Shown here piece by piece: positions 1 to 9,706 of a stretch of 64,000 nt of DNA. The notes under the pieces were generated by a model. That model was not told the DNA's origin and did not search any database. It saw only the letters and a list, made by a program, of their open reading frames with translations. The translations under genes and the position numbers were made by a program. Source of the DNA: Nitrospirota bacterium (GTDB lineage Bacteria > Nitrospinota_A > UBA7883 > JACRGQ01). Location: contig JAJRYD010000004.1 in assembly GCA_024275955.1 (NCBI GenBank), positions 62,001 to 126,000 of the forward strand, written 5' to 3'. Position 1 is the first letter of the stretch. The number at the start of each line of letters is the position of its first letter.

Positions 1-483
1 TTTATCAAAATTGGGGAACCTCACTTTGGCATATTTTGAATGACAGCGCACGCAACTGTCGGAAAGCTTATAAAAATAAAATGTTACCAACTCAGCATGC
101 CGTTTATCGGCAACCTTGGCAAGCATGCCGGCCGCCTTGTGGAACTCGCCGTCGATATCCTTGAACAGCTCTGGCAGTTTGCTCCCCAGCTCCTCTTTTT
201 GGCTTTTGGAAAGCTGTTTTTTAATGATAAAGCTTTCCTCTATATTCCTTGCGATTGAGGCTATTTTCTCCCAGTTGCCGGAAGCTATTTCGCGCACAAG
301 CCTAGACATGCTTTTTTCGATTAAAGCCATCTCTTCTTGCAGTAAAGCTTTAAGACCGCCGTAAAGCTTTATGTCTCCAGATGCCTTCGGCTCATGCCTC
401 GGGCTATGTTCGCCCGCGAAAGATATGGTAAAAAAGTGCAAAGAAGCGATTACCGCAATCGTTACCGCTGATAGATGTTTCAT
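1..483 (-). CDS. Periplasmic c-type cytochrome, partial at the window edge
   Basis: An open frame of 161 codons runs from an ATG at 483 to the left edge without a stop, so the 3' end is missing. Residues 1-24 form a signal peptide (Lys, hydrophobic stretch, small residues before Gly-Glu), so the product should be exported. The body is charged and probably helical. Near its end is one haem c site, CVRCH (residues 143-147), followed by KYAKVRFPNF. A single CxxCH close to the C-terminus after a helical body resembles cytochrome c'-like four-helix proteins; that assignment is inference. It is divergent from ahcY, with about 260 bp between. Export of a haem protein fits the Ccm genes elsewhere in the window. 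Confidence 0.72.
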   Translation of the reverse strand, partial: MKHLSAVTIAVIASLHFFTISFAGEHSPRHEPKASGDIKLYGGLKALLQEEMALIEKSMSRLVREIASGNWEKIASIARNIEESFIIKKQLSKSQKEELGSKLPELFKDIDGEFHKAAGMLAKVADKRHAELVTFYFYKLSDSCVRCHSKYAKVRFPNFDK

Positions 484-658
484 ATTGTTGCCCCATCCTC
501 TCAAGTTGCTAAAAAAAACAGACCACATATTAATCTGTCATGAATAAGAAAGGGGAGTCTACCAATTTGCCATAACTCCATCAAATATTTTTCAAACTTT
601 AAAAAAAGATGCTCCTCCCCTGCTTAGGCGGCGGCCAAACAACCTTTAAAAAGCTGAT

Positions 659-688
659 TTGCGAATTTCCGCTGAATAGGGATATACT
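659..688 (+). promoter_or_regulatory. Candidate sigma70 promoter of ahcY
   Basis: A TTGCGA box at 659-664 and a TATACT box at 683-688, spaced 18 bp, lie about 60 bp upstream of the ahcY start. They are the best -35/-10 match in this divergent gap. I saw no obvious SAH riboswitch in the leader, but no covariance search was possible. The rest of 484-747 shows nothing I can name. Confidence 0.4.
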
Positions 689-747
689 GATTAATTATCA
701 AAAATTTAGGTTATATAAAGCCGTATCTGATATTTAAAGGAGTTTAT

Positions 748-2070
748 ATGGGCAACGCAACTTTTAGTGCTACGGAAAGTTACAAAGTAAGAGATATCTC
801 CCTTGCCGAATGGGGACGAAAAGAGATAACGATAGCAGAGGCGGAGATGCCGGGCCTGATGGCTCTTAGAAAAGAGTTTGGCGGTTCCAAGCCTCTCAAA
901 GAGGCGAGGATTGCCGGATGCCTTCATATGACAATCCAAACAGCTGTTCTTATAGAGACGCTAACCGCGCTTGGCGCGGAGGTTCGATGGTCGTCATGCA
1001 ACATATTCTCGACGCAGGACCATGCGGCGGCGGCGATTGCCGCGACAGGTGTGCCGGTGTTCGCGTGGAAAGGACAGACCGAAGAGGAGTCCGAATGGTG
1101 CATAGAGCAGACACTCTTTTTTGGAAGCACAGATAAACCGCTTAACCTCATCCTTGATGACGGCGGCGACCTTACCAACATGGCACTCGATAAATTCCCG
1201 GAGCTGGTTGAAGGCATAAAAGGAATTTCCGAAGAGACGACCACAGGCGTTCACCGCCTTTATGAACGGGTAAACAACGGAACGCTTCCTATCCCCGCTA
1301 TCAATGTTAACGACTCGGTTACGAAATCGAAGTTCGATAACAAATATGGTTGCCGCGAGTCGCTGGCAGACGGCATCAAACGGGCTACCGACGTTATGGT
1401 TGCCGGCAAGGTTACTGTCGTTGCCGGTTACGGCGATGTAGGTAAAGGCTGTGCAGATGCTATGAAAGGACTTGGCTCAAGAGTTATCATTACGGAAATC
1501 GACCCAATCTGCGCGCTTCAGGCCGCTATGGAAGGGTTTGAGGTAATGGGAATGGACAGAGCCTCCAAAGTAGGCGATATATTTGTAACGACAACAGGTT
1601 GCAGAGATATTATTGTCGGCAAACATCTCGATAATATGAAAGACAAAGCGATCGTCTGCAACATAGGCCATTTTGATCTTGAGATCGATGTCGCGTATCT
1701 GCATGACAGAAGCGACATCACGAAAACCGAGGTAAAACCACAGGTAGATATCTACCGCTACCCCGACGGTAAAGAGATAATTCTTCTGGCAGAAGGCCGT
1801 CTTGTTAATCTTGGTTGCGCTACTGGCCATCCGTCGTTTGTTATGTCAAACTCATTCACTAATCAGGTACTTGCACAGATAGACCTTTGGGAAAACCCAG
1901 ATAAGTACGAAAATAAAGTTTATGTTCTCTCCAAACTGCTCGACGAGAAAGTGGCGCGGCTCCACCTCGGACAGCTAGGGGTAGAGCTTGATGTCTTGAC
2001 CAAAGAGCAAGGCGCATATATCGGCGTTAAACCGGAAGGCCCGTACAAACCGGAGCATTACAGGTACTAA
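748..2070 (+). CDS. ahcY: Adenosylhomocysteinase (SAH hydrolase)
   Basis: The 440-residue protein matches SAH hydrolase along its full length. It hydrolyses S-adenosylhomocysteine to homocysteine and adenosine in the cytosol, removing the inhibitory product of SAM-dependent methylation. Visible motifs are [16 protein letters not shown] near residue 90, the catalytic region [20 protein letters not shown], the Rossmann NAD-binding loop [13 protein letters not shown] near residue 232, and the C-terminal KPEHYRY expected for the lysine/tyrosine tail that closes the NAD site. The ATG is preceded by AAGGAG at 737-742. It stands alone with its own terminator. SAM-consuming enzymes in the window include pcm and a small methyltransferase. 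Confidence 0.98.
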   Translation: MGNATFSATESYKVRDISLAEWGRKEITIAEAEMPGLMALRKEFGGSKPLKEARIAGCLHMTIQTAVLIETLTALGAEVRWSSCNIFSTQDHAAAAIAATGVPVFAWKGQTEEESEWCIEQTLFFGSTDKPLNLILDDGGDLTNMALDKFPELVEGIKGISEETTTGVHRLYERVNNGTLPIPAINVNDSVTKSKFDNKYGCRESLADGIKRATDVMVAGKVTVVAGYGDVGKGCADAMKGLGSRVIITEIDPICALQAAMEGFEVMGMDRASKVGDIFVTTTGCRDIIVGKHLDNMKDKAIVCNIGHFDLEIDVAYLHDRSDITKTEVKPQVDIYRYPDGKEIILLAEGRLVNLGCATGHPSFVMSNSFTNQVLAQIDLWENPDKYENKVYVLSKLLDEKVARLHLGQLGVELDVLTKEQGAYIGVKPEGPYKPEHYRY

Positions 2071-2084
2071 AAACCAAACAGCTT

Positions 2085-2126
2085 AAAAAAGGCCGCTTCT
2101 ATTGCGAAATGGAAGCGGCCTTTTTT
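2085..2126 (+). terminator. Rho-independent terminator of ahcY
   Basis: A 9-bp perfect stem GGCCGCTTC/GAAGCGGCC (2091-2099 with 2112-2120) is preceded by A6 and followed by T6, 15 bp after the ahcY stop. The flanking A and T runs extend the stem and could make it act in both directions. Confidence 0.9.
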
Positions 2127-2238
2127 CGTTTCAGAAGTTGAAAGCTATTCGAAAGCTTGCAAAAAAATTTAGAGTCCCACCTCTTCCTTCCAACTCTAGT
2201 GAATAATGCAACTAAATAGTTGAACACCCCAACAACAA

Positions 2239-2366
2239 GGAACTGTTTCCAAAAGAGTTTTTGAGCATTTTAAGGGAAAGTTCATTTTCTAACTTCTTAA
2301 AAATAGAGCCTTTAGGAGTTGGTAATTTGTAGAAAAATTAAACCTATCTCATTCGGCAACAGCCCC
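2239..2366 (+). mobile_element. MITE family A, copy 1
   Basis: This 128-bp non-coding element begins GGAACTGTTTCCAAAAG and ends ATTCGGCAACAGCCCC; the ends form an imperfect inverted repeat of about 15 bp. It is flanked by a perfect 5-bp direct repeat AACAA (2234-2238 and 2367-2371), as expected for a target-site duplication. Seven further copies lie in the window in the same orientation. It is inserted in the gap between ahcY and the pseudo-receiver/TPR gene. Confidence 0.85.
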
Positions 2367-2371
2367 AACAA

Positions 2372-2559
2372 TTAAAAATCCTTCCCTTACCAGAAGGGAA
2401 GGTGGCTTAAGCAAAGCGAAAGACGGACAGGTTAGCCTCTTCCTTTTTTTAATAAGGTTCTTTTATCGGGTAGCCCCTCCGGCCTTGTAGGGTACCTCCA
2501 CTTCCGTTTCGAAAAGGGAAAACAAAGATGACTGTAATTTTCAAACTGACTGCACTGCC
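2372..2559 (-). repeat. Repeat family B, copy 1 (divergent)
   Basis: The right end (about 2526-2559) reads, on the minus strand, GGCAGTGCAGTCAGTTTGAA, matching the termini of the copies at 18.7 and 46.9 kb. The inner blocks GTAGCCCCTCCG and GTACC are also shared. The left half contains a hairpin CCTTCCCTT/AAGGGAAGG and is more divergent, so the left boundary is uncertain. It directly abuts MITE copy 1. Confidence 0.55.
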
Positions 2560-2780
2560 AAAAAATGAAGAAGGAACTTGAAGAAAGCCGCGCTTTTTTC
2601 ATGCTAAAACCTGTCTCGACAGCTGTTTATTGACGGCAAAGAACCGGCAAGCAAATGAAACCATTTTATCACCGTAGCTTGGTGTCAGAGAATCAAAGCT
2701 TTACAATAAGTGGCAACCGCATATATCCTTGTATCGTCTAAAGTAATTCCGTAGCTAGCAGGAAGGCAAGGGGGCTTGAA

Positions 2781-4334
2781 TTGAGAGTGCTAATCATCAC
2801 AGAGAAGAGTTTCGAGGTAAGCGCGATAAAAGGCTACTTGGAAAAACTCCCTTTTAAAGATTTTGATAATACGGCGAGGCTCGATTTCTACAACGAGCCT
2901 TCCGGTAACGCCGGCGCAAAACGGTTTGAAACCGATGCCAAAAAGAATTTTCACTTTGATCTGATAATAATCTCTCAGAAAATGAAAACGATATCCGGCC
3001 TGATGGCCGCGCAGATGATCGCCGCCAAAAGAGGGATACCCAAGCCGCCGATGGTTCTGCTTACTGAATTAATGGACGCAAACACCATAACAGAAGGGGC
3101 AAAAGCCGGCATAATCAGCTACCTTACCGTCCCTTATAATCTCAACAACTTCAGAGATATGCTCACCAAGCTTGTAGACTCGCTCACGGCAAAGGAAGAG
3201 AAAAGAAGGCTAGCCACTTTAAAAAAGGTGAAGGAGCAAGGCTCTACCGTAGATACAAGCGAACTGGCGAAGAAACTAAACAAAAACGGAATAGCGGAAC
3301 TCGAAAGAGCAAAAATATACGCGCCGTGGAACATAAAGCCACATCTCGCGATGGCACGGCTCTATATGGAAGCGGGAGACTACAAAACACCGATTCCGAT
3401 ACTTAGAAACTCTATAAAGCTCGACTTTACCAATAAGGAGCCTCATAAGCTATTGCGGGACTGCTACAGCAAAGCAGGAATGGCAAAGGAAGAGCTGGGA
3501 ACGCTTAAAAAATTGCTGACGGCCGACCCGAAAAACTCCGAACTAAACGGCAAGGTGGGAGACGCGCTTTTGCGGGAAGGCGATTTTAAGAAGGCGGCAG
3601 ATTTTTTTAAACGCTCAATAGCGATGCACAAACCGGAAGACTCCAAAAGAGTGAAAGCACGCGCGCATAACGGGCTGGGTACCTCCTACCTGAAAATGGA
3701 TAAAGGCGGCACCTCAGGGAAACTGCAGGAAATGGCAAAAGAACAGCTTGACCATGCCGTAACCGTAGACCCGACAATGATTACCGCCTATTTCAACCTC
3801 ATCGCCGTTTACAGGAAAATGGGGATGGAAGACGAAGCAAGAAAAATAATGCAAAAGGCGGTAAAGATATCACCAAGTAACTCTCAAGATTGGCTTGACC
3901 TCTTCTTCTTTTACATAGAAGACAAAGACTACAAAAAGGCGAAGTTCGCGCTTTCTAAAGCGGTCAAGATGGAGCCGGACAACCCGTTAACCTATTTCCT
4001 TGCCGGCGAAGCGTTTATGCGCCACAGAATGTTTGTGGAGGCGAGTGAAAATTTTGAAAAATCGGTCGAGATGTACCCATCGGAAGTAAGAGCTTACAAC
4101 TTTCTTGGAATCTGCTACAGAAATAGGGGTGAGAACGCTAAATCAATCGCGGCATACCAAAACGCGCTCAAAATCGACCCGGAAGACTTTAACGTACACT
4201 ACAACCTCGGAAGGGCGTTTATTAACGGAAAAGATTTTAAAAACGCCAAAACATCTTTTGAGACAGCTTTAAAGCTGAACCCTGAACTTGAAGAGGCAAA
4301 AGAAGGAATAGCACTCGCCTCAAAGGGGAGGTGA
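2781..4334 (+). CDS. Pseudo-receiver domain plus TPR-repeat protein
   Basis: The 517-residue cytosolic protein has an N-terminal receiver-like fold (about 1-135) and then about ten tetratricopeptide units (160-515; for example AYNFLGICYRNRGENAKSIA and NVHYNLGRAFINGKDFKNAK). The receiver lacks key phosphorylation residues: the acidic pair is replaced (LIITEKS), the phospho-Asp position reads IIISQK, and the Lys position reads YLTVPY; only a Thr-like position (LLTEL) remains. It should therefore not be a normal phospho-switch. The start is TTG with AAGGGGG upstream; a GTG at 2787 is an alternative. A broken paralogue with canonical residues lies directly downstream (4678-6345). Probable role: a scaffold or regulator in signalling; the partner is unknown. 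Confidence 0.85.
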   Translation: MRVLIITEKSFEVSAIKGYLEKLPFKDFDNTARLDFYNEPSGNAGAKRFETDAKKNFHFDLIIISQKMKTISGLMAAQMIAAKRGIPKPPMVLLTELMDANTITEGAKAGIISYLTVPYNLNNFRDMLTKLVDSLTAKEEKRRLATLKKVKEQGSTVDTSELAKKLNKNGIAELERAKIYAPWNIKPHLAMARLYMEAGDYKTPIPILRNSIKLDFTNKEPHKLLRDCYSKAGMAKEELGTLKKLLTADPKNSELNGKVGDALLREGDFKKAADFFKRSIAMHKPEDSKRVKARAHNGLGTSYLKMDKGGTSGKLQEMAKEQLDHAVTVDPTMITAYFNLIAVYRKMGMEDEARKIMQKAVKISPSNSQDWLDLFFFYIEDKDYKKAKFALSKAVKMEPDNPLTYFLAGEAFMRHRMFVEASENFEKSVEMYPSEVRAYNFLGICYRNRGENAKSIAAYQNALKIDPEDFNVHYNLGRAFINGKDFKNAKTSFETALKLNPELEEAKEGIALASKGR

Positions 4335-4365
4335 AACAGCTACCGCCATTTTAGCGGTAGCTGTT
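4335..4365 (+). terminator. Hairpin after the pseudo-receiver/TPR gene
   Basis: A perfect 12-bp stem AACAGCTACCGC/GCGGTAGCTGTT with a 7-nt loop starts right at the stop codon. There is only a weak T-tract after it, so it may end transcription or protect the 3' end. Confidence 0.6.
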
Positions 4366-4434
4366 CCAATTAGATATGCCTCGTTACAATAAAACTGGAT
4401 AACCGGCTAAAATATTGTGGCGTATCGAAACCAT

Positions 4435-4563
4435 CTGGCTGTTTCCAAAAGAGTTTTTAAACTATTTTAAGGGGAAGTTCATTTTCTTACTTCTTAAAAA
4501 TAGAGTCTTTAGGGATTGGTAATTTGTAGAAAGATCAAATTTATCTCATTCGGCAACAGCCCT
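4435..4563 (+). mobile_element. MITE family A, copy 2
   Basis: It matches the family over its whole length (CTGTTTCCAAAAGAGTTTTT at the left, CATTCGGCAACAGCCC at the right). The left tip is diverged (CTGGCTG) and no direct repeat flanks it, so it is probably older or rearranged. It separates the intact pseudo-receiver/TPR gene from the decayed paralogue. Confidence 0.8.
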
Positions 4564-4677
4564 ATCATTTGTATCGTTATGAAGCAGTAGAATAGGAAAT
4601 TTTTGTTTGCTTTTTATACGCAAGGAGGCATAGAATTTGCCAATTAGGCTATTTTAGGGGGACAGTTAGTTGGAATA

Positions 4678-6345
4678 GTGCTTGAGACACCGGAGAAGCT
4701 ACGTCAAAACCTTTCTATGGTCTGTATTGACGACTCGACAACTGGGGCAGGTATTAAAAAACCTTTTCTCCACCCTCGGGTTCAACAAAAATCAGCTGAA
4801 GGTAATAAGCGGTAAAACCTCCGGCAGAGACGCGCTAGCCTATATCGAAAACCTCGTAGCCATCGAAAATTCGCTCAGCTACAAAATTCCTGACGTAATT
4901 CTTCTAGACTGGAATATGGAAATTCCCGGAATAGACATCTTAAAATAGATTCGTGCTTACGGTGAGTGCGACAGACGTATCAGCACCATCCTTCGTAATA
5001 ATGGTAACAGCCGAAGCGATGAAGGAAAATATCATTACCGCCGTACAGGCTGGAGTGTCCTCCTATATCATCAAACCGCCATCGCCAGGACAGATAGAAA
5101 TGAAGCTGGCCGACGTTTCAAAAATCCAGTACGGCATAGCCAAAAAACCAGCTCTGGAGATAGACAAAAACTCGAAAAAGCTAAACTCTTTTCCTGATGA
5201 AAAGAAAAAGGCGATGATGGCTGTAATAGACAAGGTCAACAACTCAATAGCCCTTAACACTAAAAATATGACAGCAAGAAACTTCCGCCAAGAGTTTGTC
5301 AACAAGCATGAGCCGTTCTTTACAGCTACAGCAGGTAAGGATGTCGCCAAAGGTACCAAAAGCTCCGATAACGGCAACTACAAAGATGCTAAAGGAACAT
5401 ATATAAACTCTATAAAGCTAAACCCCGGCGACCCCGAGACCCACACAGGCCTTGGGAAAATGCATATGAAAATACCGATTATGCCAGCGCCGCGCAGAGC
5501 TTTAAAGATTCGCTAGCGCAATTGCCCGATAACCCTGAAGCGCTCGAACTGCTGGGAGAATCCCAAACCAAACTGGCGGAAAGCACAGGCGACGCGACAC
5601 TGTACGATGAAGCTATTAAAAACCTCAGGTCGCCAGCGAGCTTTACGATTCCGGCTCTGTGCAGGCAAAATCGCTTCGCGACCTCGGGCTGGCTCATGCC
5701 GCAAAAGGTGAAACCCAAAAGGCGACCGAGTGCTACAAATAATCTCTCGAGCTGGAAAGTGAGCAGATAGCAACGCAGATGAGCCTTGCGGCCGCCCTAA
5801 AAAGCGCAGGAAAAGAAAAAGAAGCTGAAGAAGCGATGTCGAAAGCGGCAGAGCTTACACCCAACGACCCTCAAGAACTTGTAGACCTTGGAAAGGTATG
5901 GGCAAAAAAAGAAAATGCCGAAAAGGCGACGCACTACTTTAAGCTTGCGCTAGACCACTCTAAAGCTTCAAAAGAGGATGTGGAGCTGTACGAAGATATA
6001 ATCAATTCCCTCTTTGAAATCGGAAAATTAAAAGAGGCTATCCCGTTAATTAATACAGTTGCTGACGAACGGCCGGATCTTTACAACCTGCTTGGTCTTG
6101 CGTACGTTAAAAACGGAGAGTACCCGCAAGGAATTGCCGCGTACTCAAAAGCTCTGCAAAACGATATTACCGGCGAACGTTACGCCTACCTGCATAACAG
6201 AGGGATGGCGCACGATAAAGCAGGAGATAAAGAAAAAGCTAAAAAAGACTTTTCCGACGCTTATGCCGCGCACCCGAACCCTGCCACGGCGAAGATGCTT
6301 GAATCGCTCGGAGTAGACGCGTCAACCATCAAAAGCACGGAATAA
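4678..6345 (+). pseudogene. Decayed receiver-TPR response regulator
   Basis: Pieces of one protein lie in order but in different frames. A canonical receiver start (MVCIDDSTT, frame from GTG 4678) continues after a frameshift near 4740 as QVLKNLFSTLGF to VILLDWNM; an in-frame amber follows at 4946-4948. A shift near 4970 leads to IMVTAEAM and YIIKPP, and TPR repeats follow with shifts near 5460 and 5635 and an in-frame TAA near 5740 (after ECYK). The final part, to 6345, is open. The acidic pair, phospho-Asp, Thr and Lys are all present in the remains. It is a paralogue of the 2781-4334 gene, but that copy lost these residues. So many lesions in 1.7 kb, with intact genes around, argue for true decay. 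Confidence 0.85.
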
Positions 6346-6378
6346 CCGTATAAACAACCTACAGAGGCAGTATATAAA

Positions 6379-8594
6379 TTGAAACCTCAGTGCCTTATCC
6401 TCAAAGCTGTCGAGACGAAACTGCCTTCATACATAAAATCCGAACTCAACGCTAAAGTTACTAACGACTACTCCGAGTTCCTAGACAAATCTGAAAAGGA
6501 AAAAGACTGCAATTTAATCTTCATTGATGGCGAGCATAGTGACGCGAAAAAAGCATGGGAACGCTCCGTGCCTGATAACTCTAAAATTTTTCTGCATCTG
6601 CCCAGCGAAGCAAGCGGCTACGAAGACAACGGCGCTAACCTTCTAAAGCTTATCAACAAAATAGAAGCAGACAATGAAACAATAAAAGATCTTTATTTTA
6701 AAATAGACAATCTTTAAAAAAACTACAGCAGTGAAAAAGATTTTCATAAAGCACTAAAACCGGCGCTCATACAGATAGGAACATATTTCAGCGTGGGGAA
6801 GCTGTCTGTACAGCTGATTTTTGATGAAAGAAAAGAGGTAGTGGCGGCAATCGAAAAAACAGACGATAGTATGCGGTATAAATCTGTAGAAGAAATTATC
6901 GGCCACAAAAGTGAGATGGGAGACGGAGTTTCCGGCGAGGCGCTTAGCAGTGGAAACGTGGTATTTTGCGATACAAAGAAAGCCAAAAAAAAAGAAAACC
7001 GAAAATACAAAGATGGACGCTACGTAACGATCCCGCTACTCAATAGGGAAGAATCTATAGGCGTTCTTAGCGCCACTTCGTTTCTTGGCGAAGCGGAAGA
7101 CCTCGCTCTTGACAGACAAGCTTTCGATACTTGTGTCGCATTTCGGCTCTACCATAGCGATTATGCAAAACGAAAAACGGCTCTCAAAACTTAACGACAA
7201 GCTTTTAGAATATCAAAAAACCAAAGACTTTCTTGCAAGCACGCTCAAACACGATTTCATAAATTCCATCGAGGGCGATATAAAATTCTTGGCAAACCTT
7301 ATGCTGGATTCTATCCAAAAAGCGAGAACGGCAAGCGACATGGAAAAAAGCAGTCTCTTTGACTCTCTAAATTCACTTGAGGGAACAGTCAGAGAAATTT
7401 CACAATCTGGAACATTGCCATGCACCGATCTGAAAAATGTCCGCAGGCAGGTATCAAACCTCCTGAGCAGGACAAGTGATTGGAACGGGCTGACTGAAGT
7501 TCACGAAGGCGCGAAGATACTGACTAAACGGATGATTTTCCTTCTGGACCAGCTTATCTCCCTTATACGGGAAATAGGGGCTTTAAACGAACCAAACTTT
7601 AAAAAAATAGCGTTCCACGATTTCCAAAAAGAGTACCGTCAAAATTACGAAAAAATTTACGAAGAACAGGCTTTAAAAAACGGTATTAGGCTGGAGTGGA
7701 ACCTTGATGTCCAAGTGAATATACGGTTCGACAGCAACCACCTTACGCGGATATGGAACAACCTTATTTCAAACGCCATCAAGTACAGCCCCAACGGAGG
7801 AACCGTTTCGATAAAAAGCAGGATGATGGGAACTCTGCTGGAAATAGCGGTAAGCGACAACGGAATAGGTATACTCAAAGAAGATATTGTCAATGTTTTT
7901 AAATCCGGCTTTCGCTCCAGAAACGCGGAGGATAGCGGAATCCCCGGGACAGGAACAGGGCTTGGATATGTCAGCTACATACTAGAAAGATGCGGTGGAA
8001 CAATATCGCTGGAAAGCCCCGGACGCGATGGAGCAAGCAGTACATTCGCTCTTTGTTTACCGATTTATAAAAAAGATTCCAAAGAAACCACAAGCCGAAA
8101 AGGGCGAATACTAGTGCTTGGCCAAAACAACACCATGCGCGATATAGCGGAAAAGATTAGAATGATGTCAGGCAGAACCGTGGAGAGATTTGAAATCGTT
8201 AATATGGAAAACGAAGAACTTGCCGGTATCACGGAAACTATGAAAAATTTTGGAACCTTGCTTTACAGAGGAAACAACGAAGACAAAATGGCAGTATGCA
8301 ACTGGGACTGTTTCCAAAAGAGTTTTTAAGCGTTTTAAAGGAGAAGTTCATTTTCTAACTTCGTAAAAACAGAGGCTTTAGAGATTGGCGATTAACAGCA
8401 AAATCAAATTTATGCCATTCGGCAACAGCCCTCAACTGGCAAAAAAGCTAAAGGCTATCGTCGTTTGCGTAAACAAGCGGGACGAGGGAGGCGCTATAGT
8501 CGCGTCGGAAAAGGAGCTACACGATATTGCCGAGGATGCCTTCCAGATGAGCTTTGTGGCGGATATAATTCTTTCCGAACTTGACGAAATCTAA
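6379..8594 (+). pseudogene. Decayed GAF-domain histidine kinase, interrupted by a MITE
   Basis: The remains show a short N-terminal domain (from TTG 6379), an in-frame TAA at 6715-6717, then the same frame continuing into a GAF-like domain (KPALIQIGTYFSVGKLSV to about 7105). A frameshift near 7105-7115 follows, then a kinase core: H-box region TLKHDFINSI, N-box WNNLISNAIKYSPNGG, G1 DNGIGI, G2 GTGTGLGYVSYILERCGG. The C-terminal domain is cut at 8303 by MITE copy 3 and resumes after 8437 (QLAKKLKAIVVCVNKRDEGG) to a stop at 8594. Precise removal of the MITE and one 5-bp repeat does not restore the frame, so at least one more indel exists nearby. It was probably the sensor for the decayed receiver-TPR protein 33 bp upstream. 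Confidence 0.82.
8304..8432 (+). mobile_element. MITE family A, copy 3, inside the kinase gene
   Basis: This 129-bp copy runs GGGACTGTTTCCAAAAG to CATTCGGCAACAGCCCT. It has a perfect 5-bp direct repeat CAACT at 8299-8303 and 8433-8437. Coding sequence of the histidine kinase lies on both sides. This is the clearest case in the window of the element entering a known sequence. Confidence 0.92.
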
Positions 8595-8666
8595 AAAACC
8601 GCTGGGCTTTGAAGGATGCAGTGGAATGCCCCCCCGCCTCCCAACGGCCAAAAATCGTCCGCGTCC

Positions 8667-9155
8667 CTAGTGGGCTATGCCGGTTCGCATCATCGCGTTT
8701 TTGTAAAGGCTAGAAAGCTCCTTCAACGCCAAAGATAGGTTTGCCGGAAGGTCCTGAGGCACCTTTAGCGTAACGCCTGCCTTGCCGGAGACCCTCTTCC
8801 TTAAGCTCATAACCTCGTTATCCAAAATTATCGTTTCTATCATTCTACTTATCTCTACCTTCGCCTCTTTAGTAACCTGATGGTCAATATGCTCCCTTAA
8901 CTGGTCTATATAGAAAAGCTCAACCTCCAGCTGGGTATCGGCTTTGATGGATGCCTTGTGAACCCTCTCCTTGCCCAACGCCGCAACTATACCTAGCACT
9001 TTGGGCCTATCGCCATTCCTTACTTCGATACTGCTTATCTTCTCCCCTCCAGAATATATCGACACCTTCCCGCTTTTGAGCCTATAAAAAAAATATGCCG
9101 GATTACCGCCCTCGCTTATAAGCCAATCACCGGCATTGAACCTCTTTACTTCCAT
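8667..9155 (-). CDS. Small cyclic-nucleotide-binding-type (CRP-like sensor) protein
   Basis: The 162-residue protein starts at an ATG with AAAGAGGAG upstream. Residues 1-90 fit a cNMP-binding beta-roll (GDWLISEGGNPAYFFYRLKSGKVSIY is the usual opening, with Gly at turns). Residues 95-162 are helical and charged, and I see no clear helix-turn-helix DNA-binding domain. The usual phosphate-binding cassette is not obvious, so the ligand is uncertain. Stand-alone domains of this kind often act as sensors or regulatory subunits. It reads against the decayed signalling locus and is the only intact gene between that locus and the minus-strand operon. Confidence 0.75.
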   Translation of the reverse strand: MEVKRFNAGDWLISEGGNPAYFFYRLKSGKVSIYSGGEKISSIEVRNGDRPKVLGIVAALGKERVHKASIKADTQLEVELFYIDQLREHIDHQVTKEAKVEISRMIETIILDNEVMSLRKRVSGKAGVTLKVPQDLPANLSLALKELSSLYKNAMMRTGIAH

Positions 9156-9382
9156 TACTAACTCCTCTTTAAAAATTTATCCTCTTTCAAACTAAAATTT
9201 CAGGACTATTCAGAGGCAAGACTGATGCCATAACTGCGAAACATATAATGCATTAATTTTCAAATAGTTGTCTGTATATATTTATAGACCGCAATCTATC
9301 GCTGTATGAATTTATAGAAGAACTGAGGTGCATTGTTATGATTAATAATACATACAGGTGGCTGTTTTCTGTCGGTAGCTTG

Positions 9383-9694
9383 TTATTTACGGGAAGATTC
9401 TTCGGCCCATTCCAGCAGCTTTTCAGGGTTGTCGATAATGTCCGGCGGCAGTTCAAAGTAGTTTTTCAACATCTGTTTTTCATTCGGCTTAAACGGTTTC
9501 ATATTCTGCTCAAGATACCTCTTCCGGCTGTTTTTATCGGTCTTAAAATAGAGCCTACTTTTGTAGATAATGGCAAAAAACTTACCCCCGCGATAAACAC
9601 CACAGCCTCCAAACATTTTGCGCGGTGTCACCCCGCCAAGCGGCCGCAAGCTGTCGGCTATATACTCCGCAAAAGTATCGTTACTCTTGGACAT
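9383..9694 (-). CDS. TfoX N-terminal domain protein
   Basis: The 103-residue protein matches the TfoX/Sxy N-terminal domain: LRPLGGVTPRKMFGGCGVYRGGKFFAIIY, then LYFKTD and a PPDIIDNPEKLLEWA tail. In gammaproteobacteria Sxy acts as a competence co-activator with CRP; stand-alone TfoX-N proteins elsewhere have no established role. It lies 12 bp after the Mur-type ligase and is probably the last gene of that operon. The 9156-9382 gap shows nothing I can identify. Confidence 0.85.
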   Translation of the reverse strand: MSKSNDTFAEYIADSLRPLGGVTPRKMFGGCGVYRGGKFFAIIYKSRLYFKTDKNSRKRYLEQNMKPFKPNEKQMLKNYFELPPDIIDNPEKLLEWAEESSRK

Positions 9695-9706
9695 TTTCGT
9701 TCTCTG

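Noticed and set aside
484-747. SAH or SAM riboswitch upstream of ahcY
   Set aside because: I could not find a matching conserved core by eye; absence is not proven without a covariance search.
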